In this document: piece by piece, positions 42,275-50,340 of the stretch
Layout of the letters: each line of letters begins with the position of its first letter
How positions within the stretch are numbered: the first letter of the stretch is position 1
From: Hylemonella sp.
Lineage (GTDB): Bacteria; Pseudomonadota; Gammaproteobacteria; Burkholderiales; Burkholderiaceae_C
NCBI RefSeq assembly: GCF_027532185.1
Contig: NZ_JAPZSV010000007.1
Coordinates: forward strand, 62,001-126,000
Direction of reading: 5' to 3'
Length of the DNA: 64,000 bases
Notes under the pieces: model-generated
The model's database searches: none
Told to the model about the DNA's origin: nothing
Seen by the model: the letters and a program-made list of their open reading frames with translations, nothing else
Program-made: the position numbers and the translations under genes

Positions 42275-44440
42275 TCAGAAGTGCAGCGTGGCGCTCACGC
42301 TGAGCGTGCGCGGATCGCCGGCCTTGATGTAGTCCGCGTACTGGTACATCCAGTACTTGCGGTCGGTCAGGTTGTTGATGTTGGCACGGAGGGTGGTGGC
42401 GTAGCCCTGGACCGTGGTGTCGTAGGTGGCCCCCAGGCTGAACAGCGTGTAGCTGTCGACCGTGACCTTGTTTGAGGCCCGCAGCGGCGTCTCACCCGTG
42501 TGCTTGGCGCCCAGGCGCACCTGCAGGCCCTGCACCTGCGGCACGCGGTAGGCCACCTGGGCGGTCAACACCTGCTCCGGCGCGCCGGCCACGCGGTTGC
42601 CGTTGTTGGTGCCGCTGCCCTCGACGTATTCGGCGTCCAGCAGCATCAGGCTGCTGCCCACGCTCCACTGCTTGTTCACGCGCGCGGTGCCGCCCAGCTC
42701 CACGCCCTGGTAGATAGACTTGCCGTCCTGCACGTACACGTTGGAGGCGTTGGCGTACTCGGTCGCCTTCTCCACCTTGAACAGGGCGGCCGTCCCCGAC
42801 CACATGGCGCTGTCCTTCTTCAGGCCCAGCTCCCACTGCTTGCTGACCAAGGGGTCGAGTACTGCGCCCGCGTTGACGTAGCTGATGCCCACGATCGCGC
42901 CCTGCTGCAGCGATTCGACGTAGCTGGCATAGGCCATGGTGTCGGGCGTGAGCTTGTTCATCAGGGCCACGGTCGGGGTCAGCACGCCCTTCTTCTCATA
43001 GCTCGATGTGACAGCGCCCGAAGCCGCGAGGCTGTTCTGCTCGTAGTTCGTCCAGCGCAGGCCGCCCAGTACCGACCAGGTCTTGTTCAGTTCGAGGCGG
43101 TCGCTCACGAAGGCGCTGCGCTGCAGGATCTCCGAGGCACGTCGCACCCTCAGGGCGTCGAAGGAACCCACGCTGTTGTAGGCCACGGTGTTCTGCTCGT
43201 AGATGTTGCCCGTGCCGTAGTTGGTGCTGTAGATGCTGGCATCGCTCCAGTCGTTCATCTGCTTCTGCCAGGACACCCCGGCCACGATGTTGTGGCGCAG
43301 GGCGCCGGTCTGCACCTTACCGGTGACCAGGGCGTCCGCATACTGGAACTGGTAGCGCTCGCCCGAGTCGGCGCGCGTCACGTTGTAATCGCCGGCCGAG
43401 TTCTCCAGGTGCAGCACCTGCTCGTTGCGGCGTGTCTTGCTGTAGCTGCGGCTGAAGTTGGTCTGGGCCTGCCAGTCGGGGCTGAGCTCGTACTTGAGCC
43501 CGGTCGCGACATGGGCGAACTTGTTGTCGGTGTAGGTCCCCGGGCCGACCAGGGTCTGGTCGTTTTTGATAGGGGTGGGCAAGGCGCTGCCGTCCGGAAA
43601 GACCGATTGGTAGGCCGAGCCGTCCCACCAGCCGGCGGTACGGATCGAGGGCTCGGTGTCCTTGGCCAGACGGTCCTGGTACAGCGTCTGCAGATCCCAG
43701 GTCAGCCGGTCGCTGAGCTTGGCGTCCAGGGCCAGCAGCATGGAGTTGCGTTCCAGCTTGCCGCCGTTGGCTGGCTTGCCGTCTTCGCGCGTGACGTTCA
43801 GGCGATAGCCCAGCGCACCCTCACCCGCACGGCCGCCCAGATCCACGTTGGCACGCATCAGGCTGCTGCTGGCATAACCCAGGCTGACGCTGCGCGTTGG
43901 CGTGTCGGTGGGTTTCTTGGTCACATAGTTCACGATCGCGCCTGGCGCGCCGAAGCCATGCATGAAACCCGAGGCCCCCTTGAAGAGCTCGATCTGCTCG
44001 AAGTGTTCGTAGGGCAAGGTCGTGGAGTAGGCGAGGAAGGGCTTGCCGTCCATGCGCCAGGAGGTCTGCCAGTCCAGGTCCATGCCGCGCACCGACAGAT
44101 AGGTGCTCCACGCGGTGTTGGCGCCCGTGTTGTCCGAGACGGAAGCGTCCTGGATGAACAGATCACCGAGCTTCTGCGAACCCTGTTCCAGAATCTGCTC
44201 GCTCGTCACCACGGTGCTGGAGAAGGGCGTGTCCTTCTGGGCCACATGACCCAGCGCGCCCGCGCCCACCTTGGCCCCCAGGTTCTGCGTCACGCCGAAC
44301 ACGGCCGGCGCCACCACCTCCACGCTGCCCAGCGTGGCTTCCTGCTGCTGGGCCTGCGCCAGACCGGCACACAGCACGGTCAGTGCGACCGCCACTTGAT
44401 GCTTTCTGAAACCCTGAACCTTCTTGTATCGACCCAACAT
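42275..44440 (-). CDS. TonB-dependent siderophore-type outer-membrane receptor
   Basis: 721 residues from MLGRYKKVQGFRKHQ, with GGAGG about nine bases upstream. A signal peptide ends near AQAQQQ. The plug domain has DASVSDNTGANTAWSTYLSV and IELFKGASGFMHGFGAPG. The 22-strand barrel ends in LSVSATLHF. The plug style is that of ferric-siderophore receptors. A probable Fur box lies upstream. No siderophore synthesis or ABC uptake genes are adjacent, so the ligand may be a foreign siderophore. Confidence 0.92.
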   Translation of the reverse strand: MLGRYKKVQGFRKHQVAVALTVLCAGLAQAQQQEATLGSVEVVAPAVFGVTQNLGAKVGAGALGHVAQKDTPFSSTVVTSEQILEQGSQKLGDLFIQDASVSDNTGANTAWSTYLSVRGMDLDWQTSWRMDGKPFLAYSTTLPYEHFEQIELFKGASGFMHGFGAPGAIVNYVTKKPTDTPTRSVSLGYASSSLMRANVDLGGRAGEGALGYRLNVTREDGKPANGGKLERNSMLLALDAKLSDRLTWDLQTLYQDRLAKDTEPSIRTAGWWDGSAYQSVFPDGSALPTPIKNDQTLVGPGTYTDNKFAHVATGLKYELSPDWQAQTNFSRSYSKTRRNEQVLHLENSAGDYNVTRADSGERYQFQYADALVTGKVQTGALRHNIVAGVSWQKQMNDWSDASIYSTNYGTGNIYEQNTVAYNSVGSFDALRVRRASEILQRSAFVSDRLELNKTWSVLGGLRWTNYEQNSLAASGAVTSSYEKKGVLTPTVALMNKLTPDTMAYASYVESLQQGAIVGISYVNAGAVLDPLVSKQWELGLKKDSAMWSGTAALFKVEKATEYANASNVYVQDGKSIYQGVELGGTARVNKQWSVGSSLMLLDAEYVEGSGTNNGNRVAGAPEQVLTAQVAYRVPQVQGLQVRLGAKHTGETPLRASNKVTVDSYTLFSLGATYDTTVQGYATTLRANINNLTDRKYWMYQYADYIKAGDPRTLSVSATLHF

Positions 44441-44477
44441 CGTGATCCCCTCCAAATGAAAGGAAAGGATCATACTC

Positions 44478-44500
44478 TAAATGAGAACGATTTCTACTTA
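44478..44500 (-). promoter_or_regulatory. Probable Fur box before the TonB receptor
   Basis: On the minus strand the segment reads TAAGTAGAAATCGTTCTCATTT, an imperfect dyad of the Fur type with the common half ATCGTTCTCATTT. It lies about 38-60 bases upstream of the receptor start codon, where Fur with iron would block RNA polymerase. The AT-rich composition differs from its surroundings, as expected for a promoter. Confidence 0.6.
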
Positions 44501-44547
44501 GATACAAAAGAGCCATCCCAGCCGCACCGGGCCCCACACCCGGCACG

Positions 44548-46278
44548 TCAGGGCTGAACCTGCACCCGCAGCCTTTGCCCCTGGATCTCCAGATCCTTCC
44601 ACTGTGGCGGCACGATCTGCGCCCGGTCCAGCTCGGCAGCTTCGAAGCGACCCTTGGCACCCGGCACGGTGAAGTTGCCCGCACGGCGCCAGCCCTCGTG
44701 GGTCTGCCCGGTCTGCGCGAAGACCGCGCCGTTCCATCCGTTGGCGAAGACGAGCAACTCGTCGCGCGCGTCACCGTCCAGATCGCCCAGCCACACGGGA
44801 CAGCCCGTTGGCATCTGCAGGCAATGGCGCAGCTCCCAGCTCTTGTCCTGCTGGAGGAAGCGCACAAAGCCCTCGGGCAGCACGCGCCCCTGGGGATACA
44901 CACGGAATTTCTGGGCCAGCTCCTCGGCGTTCATCTGCTGTTGGGGCTGCGGGTTGTAGCGGTTGCTCTCGGCCAGCAGACGCTCGGCCTTGCGCTCCCA
45001 GCCCTGGCCCACCGGCACGCCCTGCCCTGCGACCATGGCCTGCAAGGCCTCGCGGCCGTAGCGGCCGGACTGCCAGCGCAGGTAGTCCCAGTCCGGCTCG
45101 ATGGCCTGGCCGTCTGCGCCGGCCTTCTGCTGCTGCACATGCGCCAGATGCGCGGCGACGGCCAGCTTGCGCACATGTGTGGGCGGTGCCACATAGATCA
45201 GCAGGCCGATGCAGAGCAGCAGCGCCGCGACGATGTTGGTCGCTCCCATGGTCGCCATCCAGCGCTCGCGCCTCAACCATGAGAGGGCATAGCCCAGGGC
45301 ATAGACAGCAGCCAGCACGGCCACGAGCGCAGCCCAGAGCCGGTCCTCGGACCAGCCGTATTGCTCCACGCGCAGGCCCAGGGCCCACCCGGCCACGCCC
45401 ACCACCACCAGCAGGGCCAGCCAGGCACCCTGCAGCGCACGCGCAAGCGTCTCGGGGTAAGCCTCGTGCTCGCCGTCCTGGTAGGCGCAGTTGGCAAACA
45501 GCACAGCCAGGGCCGTGAAAGCCAGCATGAGCCGCGCGGCATAACGGGTGCTGAACAGCGGGTCCAGTCCCGTGAACGGCAGGGCCACGGTCCAGAGCAC
45601 CGCGAAGAACAGCACCAGGGGCAGCAACCAGGCCGCGATGGACAACGCGTAGCGGCGGATAGTTTCCGTCATGCCCGCGCGCACCAGGCCCAGGCCCACC
45701 GAAGCCGCCACCACCAGACCCGTGACCGTGAAGACAAAGATGGACTGGGTGATCAACTCCCGCACGAACTTCACGCCGATCAGCGACATCAGCCCCGCGC
45801 CCGCCAGCAGCACGCCCCAGAAGATGCCGGTCATCACCGCTGCGGTCACGAGCAGGATGCCGTTGCGCCAGGCGTAATAGAAGAGCCGCTCGTAGCGCCA
45901 GCGCCGCGCTTCAAAGTCAAAGCCGCAGAACAGGCCCAGCAGCACGAAGCCCAGCACTCCCATCACCAGCGTGTCCTGGAAACGCACACCCAGGCCACGC
46001 ACATCCACCCCGGCCGACCAGGCCGTGGCCGCACCTAGGGCGGCAAACAGCAGCGCAAAAGCCAGTACAGCCAGTTGCCGCGCCCGGCGCGGCAGATCGT
46101 CCACGTTCTGCGTGCAGTAGATCACCAGGGGCACGGCCAGCGCTGCAAACAGCAGGCCCGTGTACAAAATGGGCTCGGTGGCGGGCCAGGCCTTGCTCTC
46201 CCAGGATTTCCACAAGCCCCAGAGCGCCCAGCCCTGCACTGCACCCGTGAGGGCAAACATCCAGGTGAACGGCATCAT
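44548..46278 (-). CDS. DUF4153-like polytopic membrane protein
   Basis: 576 residues. About eleven hydrophobic segments occupy residues 1-375, including LFYYAWRNGILLVTAAVMTG and RYALSIAAWLLPLVLFF. A soluble C-terminal part of about 190 residues contains LDGDARDELLVFANGW, an FG-GAP-like calcium loop. The membrane part resembles DUF4153 proteins, whose function is unknown. It lies 54 bases after the DUF2145-like gene on the same strand and probably belongs to that operon. Two adjacent ATG codons make the start uncertain by one residue. Confidence 0.7.
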   Translation of the reverse strand: MMPFTWMFALTGAVQGWALWGLWKSWESKAWPATEPILYTGLLFAALAVPLVIYCTQNVDDLPRRARQLAVLAFALLFAALGAATAWSAGVDVRGLGVRFQDTLVMGVLGFVLLGLFCGFDFEARRWRYERLFYYAWRNGILLVTAAVMTGIFWGVLLAGAGLMSLIGVKFVRELITQSIFVFTVTGLVVAASVGLGLVRAGMTETIRRYALSIAAWLLPLVLFFAVLWTVALPFTGLDPLFSTRYAARLMLAFTALAVLFANCAYQDGEHEAYPETLARALQGAWLALLVVVGVAGWALGLRVEQYGWSEDRLWAALVAVLAAVYALGYALSWLRRERWMATMGATNIVAALLLCIGLLIYVAPPTHVRKLAVAAHLAHVQQQKAGADGQAIEPDWDYLRWQSGRYGREALQAMVAGQGVPVGQGWERKAERLLAESNRYNPQPQQQMNAEELAQKFRVYPQGRVLPEGFVRFLQQDKSWELRHCLQMPTGCPVWLGDLDGDARDELLVFANGWNGAVFAQTGQTHEGWRRAGNFTVPGAKGRFEAAELDRAQIVPPQWKDLEIQGQRLRVQVQP

Positions 46279-46332
46279 CGACTCCCTGTGTGATTCAAGT
46301 GCTGCGCATTCTGCATGAGCCTCTCCTGCGCA

Positions 46333-47160
46333 TCAGTAACGCAAGGTGACAGGCGAACCCGCCAGCCCCGCACGCTGCAGCCAGGCGAAGACCGAGTCCA
46401 CCGTCACGGTCTCGATGCGGTCGCTGTAGCGCTTCTCGCCCGGGTGGTCGTCGAAGGCCACGTTGGCCGCGCTCACGCGTGCGCCCAGGCGCGTGAAGGC
46501 CCCCAGGCGCAGCACCGTGGGCTCGTAGCCCTGGAAGCGCAGCCACTCCTGCGCGCGTTCGCGCGAATACACGCTGGGCTCCATCGCCGCGGCCAGCGTC
46601 TCGATGGCCCACTGGTTGCTCTGCTGGTACTTGCGGCTCCAGGGGTAGCTCACCAGGTTGTAGGGCGCGTGATGCAGCGCCTGGGCCTTGCGCCCATCGA
46701 GCAGCAGCGCATGCAGTTTGAGCTGCACCTCGCGCGTGGGCACCACCCAGGCCGCTTCGAGGCGCCAGAGGTCGTCCAGGAAAAAGTCGCCCAGGCCCTG
46801 GCGGTAGAGCGCGGCCTCCTGCGTGCCGCAGTGGTTGAGCTTGTGCAGCACACGCCAGACATAGCCGCGCTCGTTGGCCTCGGCGCCCACGGCCGGCGCC
46901 TTGTAGGCCAGGCCCAGATGCGACCAGCGCAGGCCGTACTTCGTCAGGTCCTGCCCCGCACGCGCCAGCAGCACCACCTGCGCGCCGCTGGCGTCCAGTG
47001 CGTTCATCGTGCGCTCGGCCAGCACGAGGCTGCGCTCCAGCGTCCAGACCTGCAGCGGCCGACTTTCGCAGCTGCGGCCCGCGTGGGCCGGGGCCAGCAG
47101 CGCGGCCGTGAGACAGAGCGCGCCGAGCGCACAGCGCCAGAGTTTTGCGAAGTGCTTCAT
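46333..47160 (-). CDS. DUF2145-like secreted protein
   Basis: 275 residues. Signal peptide MKHFAKLWRCALGALCL, cleaved after AHA. The mature protein has WSHLGLAYKAP, WRVLHKLNHCG, HAPYNLVSYPWSRKYQQSNQ and the C-terminal RYSDRIETVTVDSVFAWLQ. These resemble the DUF2145 family, assigned from memory. Conserved His, Cys and Asn hint at a papain-like or NlpC-like fold, but this is not proven. Its start overlaps the stop of the preceding 149-residue gene by four bases. Confidence 0.7.
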   Translation of the reverse strand: MKHFAKLWRCALGALCLTAALLAPAHAGRSCESRPLQVWTLERSLVLAERTMNALDASGAQVVLLARAGQDLTKYGLRWSHLGLAYKAPAVGAEANERGYVWRVLHKLNHCGTQEAALYRQGLGDFFLDDLWRLEAAWVVPTREVQLKLHALLLDGRKAQALHHAPYNLVSYPWSRKYQQSNQWAIETLAAAMEPSVYSRERAQEWLRFQGYEPTVLRLGAFTRLGARVSAANVAFDDHPGEKRYSDRIETVTVDSVFAWLQRAGLAGSPVTLRY

Positions 47161-47606
47161 GGCGTCACCCTTTCGTTGTGCAGCAGCGCGCGGCCCAGGG
47201 CGTTAGGGATGAAGGCGATGGCCTCACCCGCCGCCGAGAGCACCACCCCCGCGCCGATCACGCTGACCGTCAGCACCGTGCCCACCCCCACCACCGAGGC
47301 GCCCAGGCCGCGGCCCGAAAGCTCGATGCTGGCCGTGGCGCCATCCGAGGCGCGCTCCAGCACATAGACCGTGCCGCGCGCCGAGACCTCCACGGTCTTG
47401 ACGACCAGCACCGCGCCGGCTGTGGACAGGGCCACGGGGATCACGACCACGGTGGCCGCCACCGCGCTGCCCGCCACCACCACAGAGGCGATGGGCAGGG
47501 CCGAGAGGGTGCTGAGTGCTGAGGCCTCGGTGTGAGCTCGAGCCGGCAGCACCGCCCCCAGCGCCAGAGAAACGGCCAGCGTCAAAGAAGCAATGCGTTG
47601 TTTCAT
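47157..47606 (-). CDS. Secreted Ala/Val-rich protein of unknown function
   Basis: 149 residues from MKQRIASLTLAVSLALGAVL, a signal peptide cleaved after ARA. The mature part is strongly Ala/Val/Ser-rich with two hydrophobic runs (about 44-70 and 108-130) around a short beta-prone stretch (RGTVYVLERASDGATASIEL). It is coupled by a four-base overlap to the DUF2145-like gene and follows the YiaA-like gene by 26 bases. An ATG ten codons upstream is also in frame. No family was recognised. Confidence 0.7.
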   Translation of the reverse strand: MKQRIASLTLAVSLALGAVLPARAHTEASALSTLSALPIASVVVAGSAVAATVVVIPVALSTAGAVLVVKTVEVSARGTVYVLERASDGATASIELSGRGLGASVVGVGTVLTVSVIGAGVVLSAAGEAIAFIPNALGRALLHNERVTP

Positions 47607-47632
47607 GATGACTCCTGAGTCTGTTGACTCAT

Positions 47633-48094
47633 TCATTCGCCACGCGCCGCAGCACGGCGGGCTTCGAGGCGGGCCTCGGCCAGGTCGGCTTCGTGGGCAT
47701 CACGCAGGGTCTTGGCCAGCGTGAAGGTGGTGGTGATCAGGTAGAGCCAGCTCACACCCAGGAAGGCCTTGTAGGTCTCGCTGATCTCCATGCGCAGCAG
47801 GCCCCAGCCCGTGAGCGCCATGGCCAGGAAGAAACCGATCCAGACCACAAACTTGAACATCGGCGAATCGGCGACCTTGCCCTCGGTGCGCGCCTTCTCG
47901 TTGTCACGCACAAACTTGGCCAGCACAAAGGCCGCGGACAGACAGAAGAAGTAACCCATGACCATGAAGGCCCGGTCCAGGTCCTTGCCCGGCAACCAGG
48001 CCAGGCCCACGCCGCAGAGGAAGACGGCGATCAGGAAAGACACCCAGACCTGCATGGACCAGGCTTTGGAATCACGGTGGATGAGCACTTGCAT
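47633..48094 (-). CDS. YiaA/YiaB-like inner-membrane protein
   Basis: 153 residues from MQVLIHRDSKAWSMQVWVSF. Two YiaAB-type two-helix units are visible: WSMQVWVSFLIAVFLCGVGL with FMVMGYFFCLSAAFVLAKFV, and FKFVVWIGFFLAMALTGWGL with FLGVSWLYLITTTFTLAKTL. The first unit ends in RDNEKAR. AAGGGG upstream supports this start over an ATG nine codons earlier. It is the first gene of a four-gene envelope operon and has a GTATC-N7-GATAC dyad about 100 bases upstream. Confidence 0.85.
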   Translation of the reverse strand: MQVLIHRDSKAWSMQVWVSFLIAVFLCGVGLAWLPGKDLDRAFMVMGYFFCLSAAFVLAKFVRDNEKARTEGKVADSPMFKFVVWIGFFLAMALTGWGLLRMEISETYKAFLGVSWLYLITTTFTLAKTLRDAHEADLAEARLEARRAAARGE

Positions 48095-48193
48095 ATCAGA
48101 CCCCTTGGGGTTGTTGAACATGGCGCGCAGTGTGCGCGGCGGTGTTCAAACCGGGGGCCGAATTCGATACAAGTGGCGAGGCTTAGGATTTCT

Positions 48194-48212
48194 GGTATCT
48201 GATTTCGATACT
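48194..48212. promoter_or_regulatory. GTATC-N7-GATAC dyad upstream of the YiaA operon
   Basis: GGTATCTGATTTCGATACT has the same half-sites and same 7-base spacing as the perfect palindrome at 53157-53175 in front of the XRE regulator gene. A further half-site, CGATAC, lies at 48165-48170. The dyad is 100 bases upstream of the YiaA-like start. It is a good candidate operator for the XRE protein. Confidence 0.55.
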
Positions 48213-48246
48213 TTCTGCCTCACCCGGGCCTGGCCAGGGGCGCGCC

Positions 48247-48669
48247 CTACATCAGCCGCGCCGCCATGACGGCCACGAACCAGGGCAGCACCAGCGCGAC
48301 CAAGGCCCAGAGCCAGACCGCCAGCGTGACGGCCGGCGCGGGCGGGCCCCAGGCGTTGTCTCCCGGCTGCCCGCTCTTGAACAGGAGGTAGCCCAGGTAC
48401 AGCAGGATCAGGGGCCCCAGGCCGGCGCTGAGCACGAGCCCCGCAAGCGAGCCCCAGGTCTTCCACCCCAGGTCACGGCCGCGCCGGACCACCGCCACGC
48501 AGAGCGCCAGCCCACCTGCAGCGGCCAGCACCAGCAGTAACGGCACGGCCCGCTCCGTGCCGCCCGAGCCGCTGGTGGCCAGGTGCAGGCCGTAGAGCAG
48601 CAGGGCGAGCGCGTTCAGCGCCGGGATCACGCCCAGCAGGAGGAAGTGCAGACGGCTTGAGCGCAACAT
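48247..48669 (-). CDS. Small polytopic membrane protein of unknown function
   Basis: 140 residues from MLRSSRLHFLLLGVIPALNA. Four hydrophobic segments lie at about 8-28, 42-62, 73-95 and 112-138, with a positive cluster VVRRGRDLGWKTW between the second and third. GAGGT lies seven bases before the ATG. It starts 41 bases after the flavin-reductase-like gene and is probably co-transcribed with it. No family was recognised. Confidence 0.7.
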   Translation of the reverse strand: MLRSSRLHFLLLGVIPALNALALLLYGLHLATSGSGGTERAVPLLLVLAAAGGLALCVAVVRRGRDLGWKTWGSLAGLVLSAGLGPLILLYLGYLLFKSGQPGDNAWGPPAPAVTLAVWLWALVALVLPWFVAVMAARLM

Positions 48670-48710
48670 GGTGATGACCTCGGCGTTGTTGTTGGAAGTG
48701 GGCGCAGCGT

Positions 48711-49253
48711 TCAGACCCCGGCAGGCAGCTTGGAACGCATGGCCTGGCGCCGGTCCAGCTTGCGGCCGTCGGCGATGAAGCTGCCGTCGCCCACGGCGTG
48801 CAGCGTGCGCCGTTCCTTGCGCGTGGCGTCCACCCAGGCCGCCACGCCCTGCAGGAAGACGACGCTGTGCTTGCGGTTGTAGTCGATGACCTTGCACTCG
48901 ATATTGGCCAGGCATTCCGCGATCAGCGGCGCCTTCACCTTGCTGGCCTTGACGAGCGTGAGCCTGAATTTCTCGAACTTGTCCGTGTCGGCGCCCGAGC
49001 AGGTGCCGATGCCGACCACCTGGTCCAGCAGGTCCACCGTGGGGATGGCGATCACGCACTCCTTCGTTTTGCGCAGCGCGGCAAAGGAATGGTTCCAGGG
49101 CCCGGTGGTGAGGGCGAACACCGGCGTGAAGTCCACGACCATCGTCCAGGAGATGGTCATGATGTTGGGCTGCTTCCCGTCATGCGTGGTGACGAGCATC
49201 ACGGGGCCGGGTTCGAGCAGGGTGAAGGCTTTGTTGAGGGGAAGTGTTTTCAT
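48711..49253 (-). CDS. Flavin reductase-like FMN-binding protein
   Basis: 180 residues from MKTLPLNKAFTLLEPGPVML. The split-barrel flavin-reductase fold is indicated by VMLVTTHDGKQPNIMTISWT, TTGPWNHSFAALRKTKECVI and VGIGTCSGADTDKF. Such proteins bind FMN and act as flavin or metal-chelate reductases. AGGAGG eight bases before the ATG at 49253 overrides an in-frame GTG three codons earlier. The partner oxygenase, if any, is not in the window. Confidence 0.85.
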   Translation of the reverse strand: MKTLPLNKAFTLLEPGPVMLVTTHDGKQPNIMTISWTMVVDFTPVFALTTGPWNHSFAALRKTKECVIAIPTVDLLDQVVGIGTCSGADTDKFEKFRLTLVKASKVKAPLIAECLANIECKVIDYNRKHSVVFLQGVAAWVDATRKERRTLHAVGDGSFIADGRKLDRRQAMRSKLPAGV

Positions 49254-49300
49254 AGGACCCACCTCCTCGCTTGCTAGTGACCACCCGCGATGGCGTCAAC

Positions 49301-50134
49301 TCACTTAGCCTTAGAAAAAATATCGCTTTTAGAAATATCGGCTATTTCCCCTGTGCACGTGTTGATCTTCAACACTTTTCGTCGAATTTCTTGCAGCTGC
49401 CAACATGTAGCCGATTGTCCCGCGACTCTCGCGCTGGCCTTTTGCTCATCCTCGCCAAATCCAGCGGCAAGCCCATCTTTCGTCAGATAAGCGGTGTAGC
49501 CCCCGATACTGAGCAGCATTGTCAGCGCCGCAACCCCTGCGTACAAGGAAACCCTTTTTGTACGCACGTAAATCGGCTCACCTTTCTTGACTCTTTCCCA
49601 CTCTAACTTGAGTATCTCTCGACTCTTTTCGACGAGCTCTTGGGTCAGACGCTCGTTCTCCTCTCTAATCTGCTCTCGCTCTTCAGTGTTTCCTGATTTG
49701 TTGATTTTTCTGCACCCGGCTATGACTGCATCAATCAATTTTGCGATTGGTTCAAAGAGTGGCTCATTGGGTTTGAAGTGAAGCTTGCACAACGCAGATG
49801 ACCGATACAAATCGTCGCGGGTGATTCGAATGTTTTCGCCAACTTTCACCCACGCAGTACGGATCATTTCCAGGCGTTTTTGGTGAATCTCTGACTTCTT
49901 AGCTGCGAGCGCACGATCTAAGTCGGATAGCCGCTTTTGATACTCTGCATATGCTGTCATGCTCGTTAGCTTTGCCGCCAAGTCAGAAAAGCTCGCGCGC
50001 GCCGAATTTGTCCAATCCTGTCGAAATTCGCTGATCTTGTTCTCTTTTTCATTCACCAGTTTCACGATACTCAAGACTGCGGCGAAGAAGCCAGCCAATG
50101 CCGAAAGGTAAGCACCAAGCAATAGTTTTTCCAT
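49301..50134 (-). CDS. AT-rich coiled-coil membrane protein of unknown function
   Basis: 277 residues. A hydrophobic N-terminal segment (about 5-26) is followed by a long charged helical stretch (28-115 and 145-190, Lys/Glu-rich, coiled-coil-like). A second membrane segment (about 200-222) precedes a short C-terminal part with TCWQLQEIRRKVLKINTCTG, whose two Cys may pair. Two sampled 60-base lines are each 40 percent GC, against more than 65 percent around it, so it was probably acquired by transfer. No family was recognised. Confidence 0.75.
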   Translation of the reverse strand: MEKLLLGAYLSALAGFFAAVLSIVKLVNEKENKISEFRQDWTNSARASFSDLAAKLTSMTAYAEYQKRLSDLDRALAAKKSEIHQKRLEMIRTAWVKVGENIRITRDDLYRSSALCKLHFKPNEPLFEPIAKLIDAVIAGCRKINKSGNTEEREQIREENERLTQELVEKSREILKLEWERVKKGEPIYVRTKRVSLYAGVAALTMLLSIGGYTAYLTKDGLAAGFGEDEQKASARVAGQSATCWQLQEIRRKVLKINTCTGEIADISKSDIFSKAK

Positions 50135-50340
50135 CGAGTTTCATCTCCGGTTCTGGCTAAGCATAGTCATACAGCCCGAGGGAATAGGCCAGAAGGCAAC
50201 CATCCTAGAGTAAATAGCGCCAATTTGGCAGCCCACGAGGCGTAGAGAGACCAGCGCGACGCCGAGCGATCGCTCCTTACTCCCGCGTGTGTCGCTTCCA
50301 CAAACTTACGCCAGAACCCAGCTTCGGCCTCGCGGTACGA

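Noticed and set aside
50135-50340. Gap beside the AT-rich gene, checked for an attachment site, tRNA end or insertion sequence
   Set aside because: No direct repeat, tRNA-like sequence or transposase fragment was seen.
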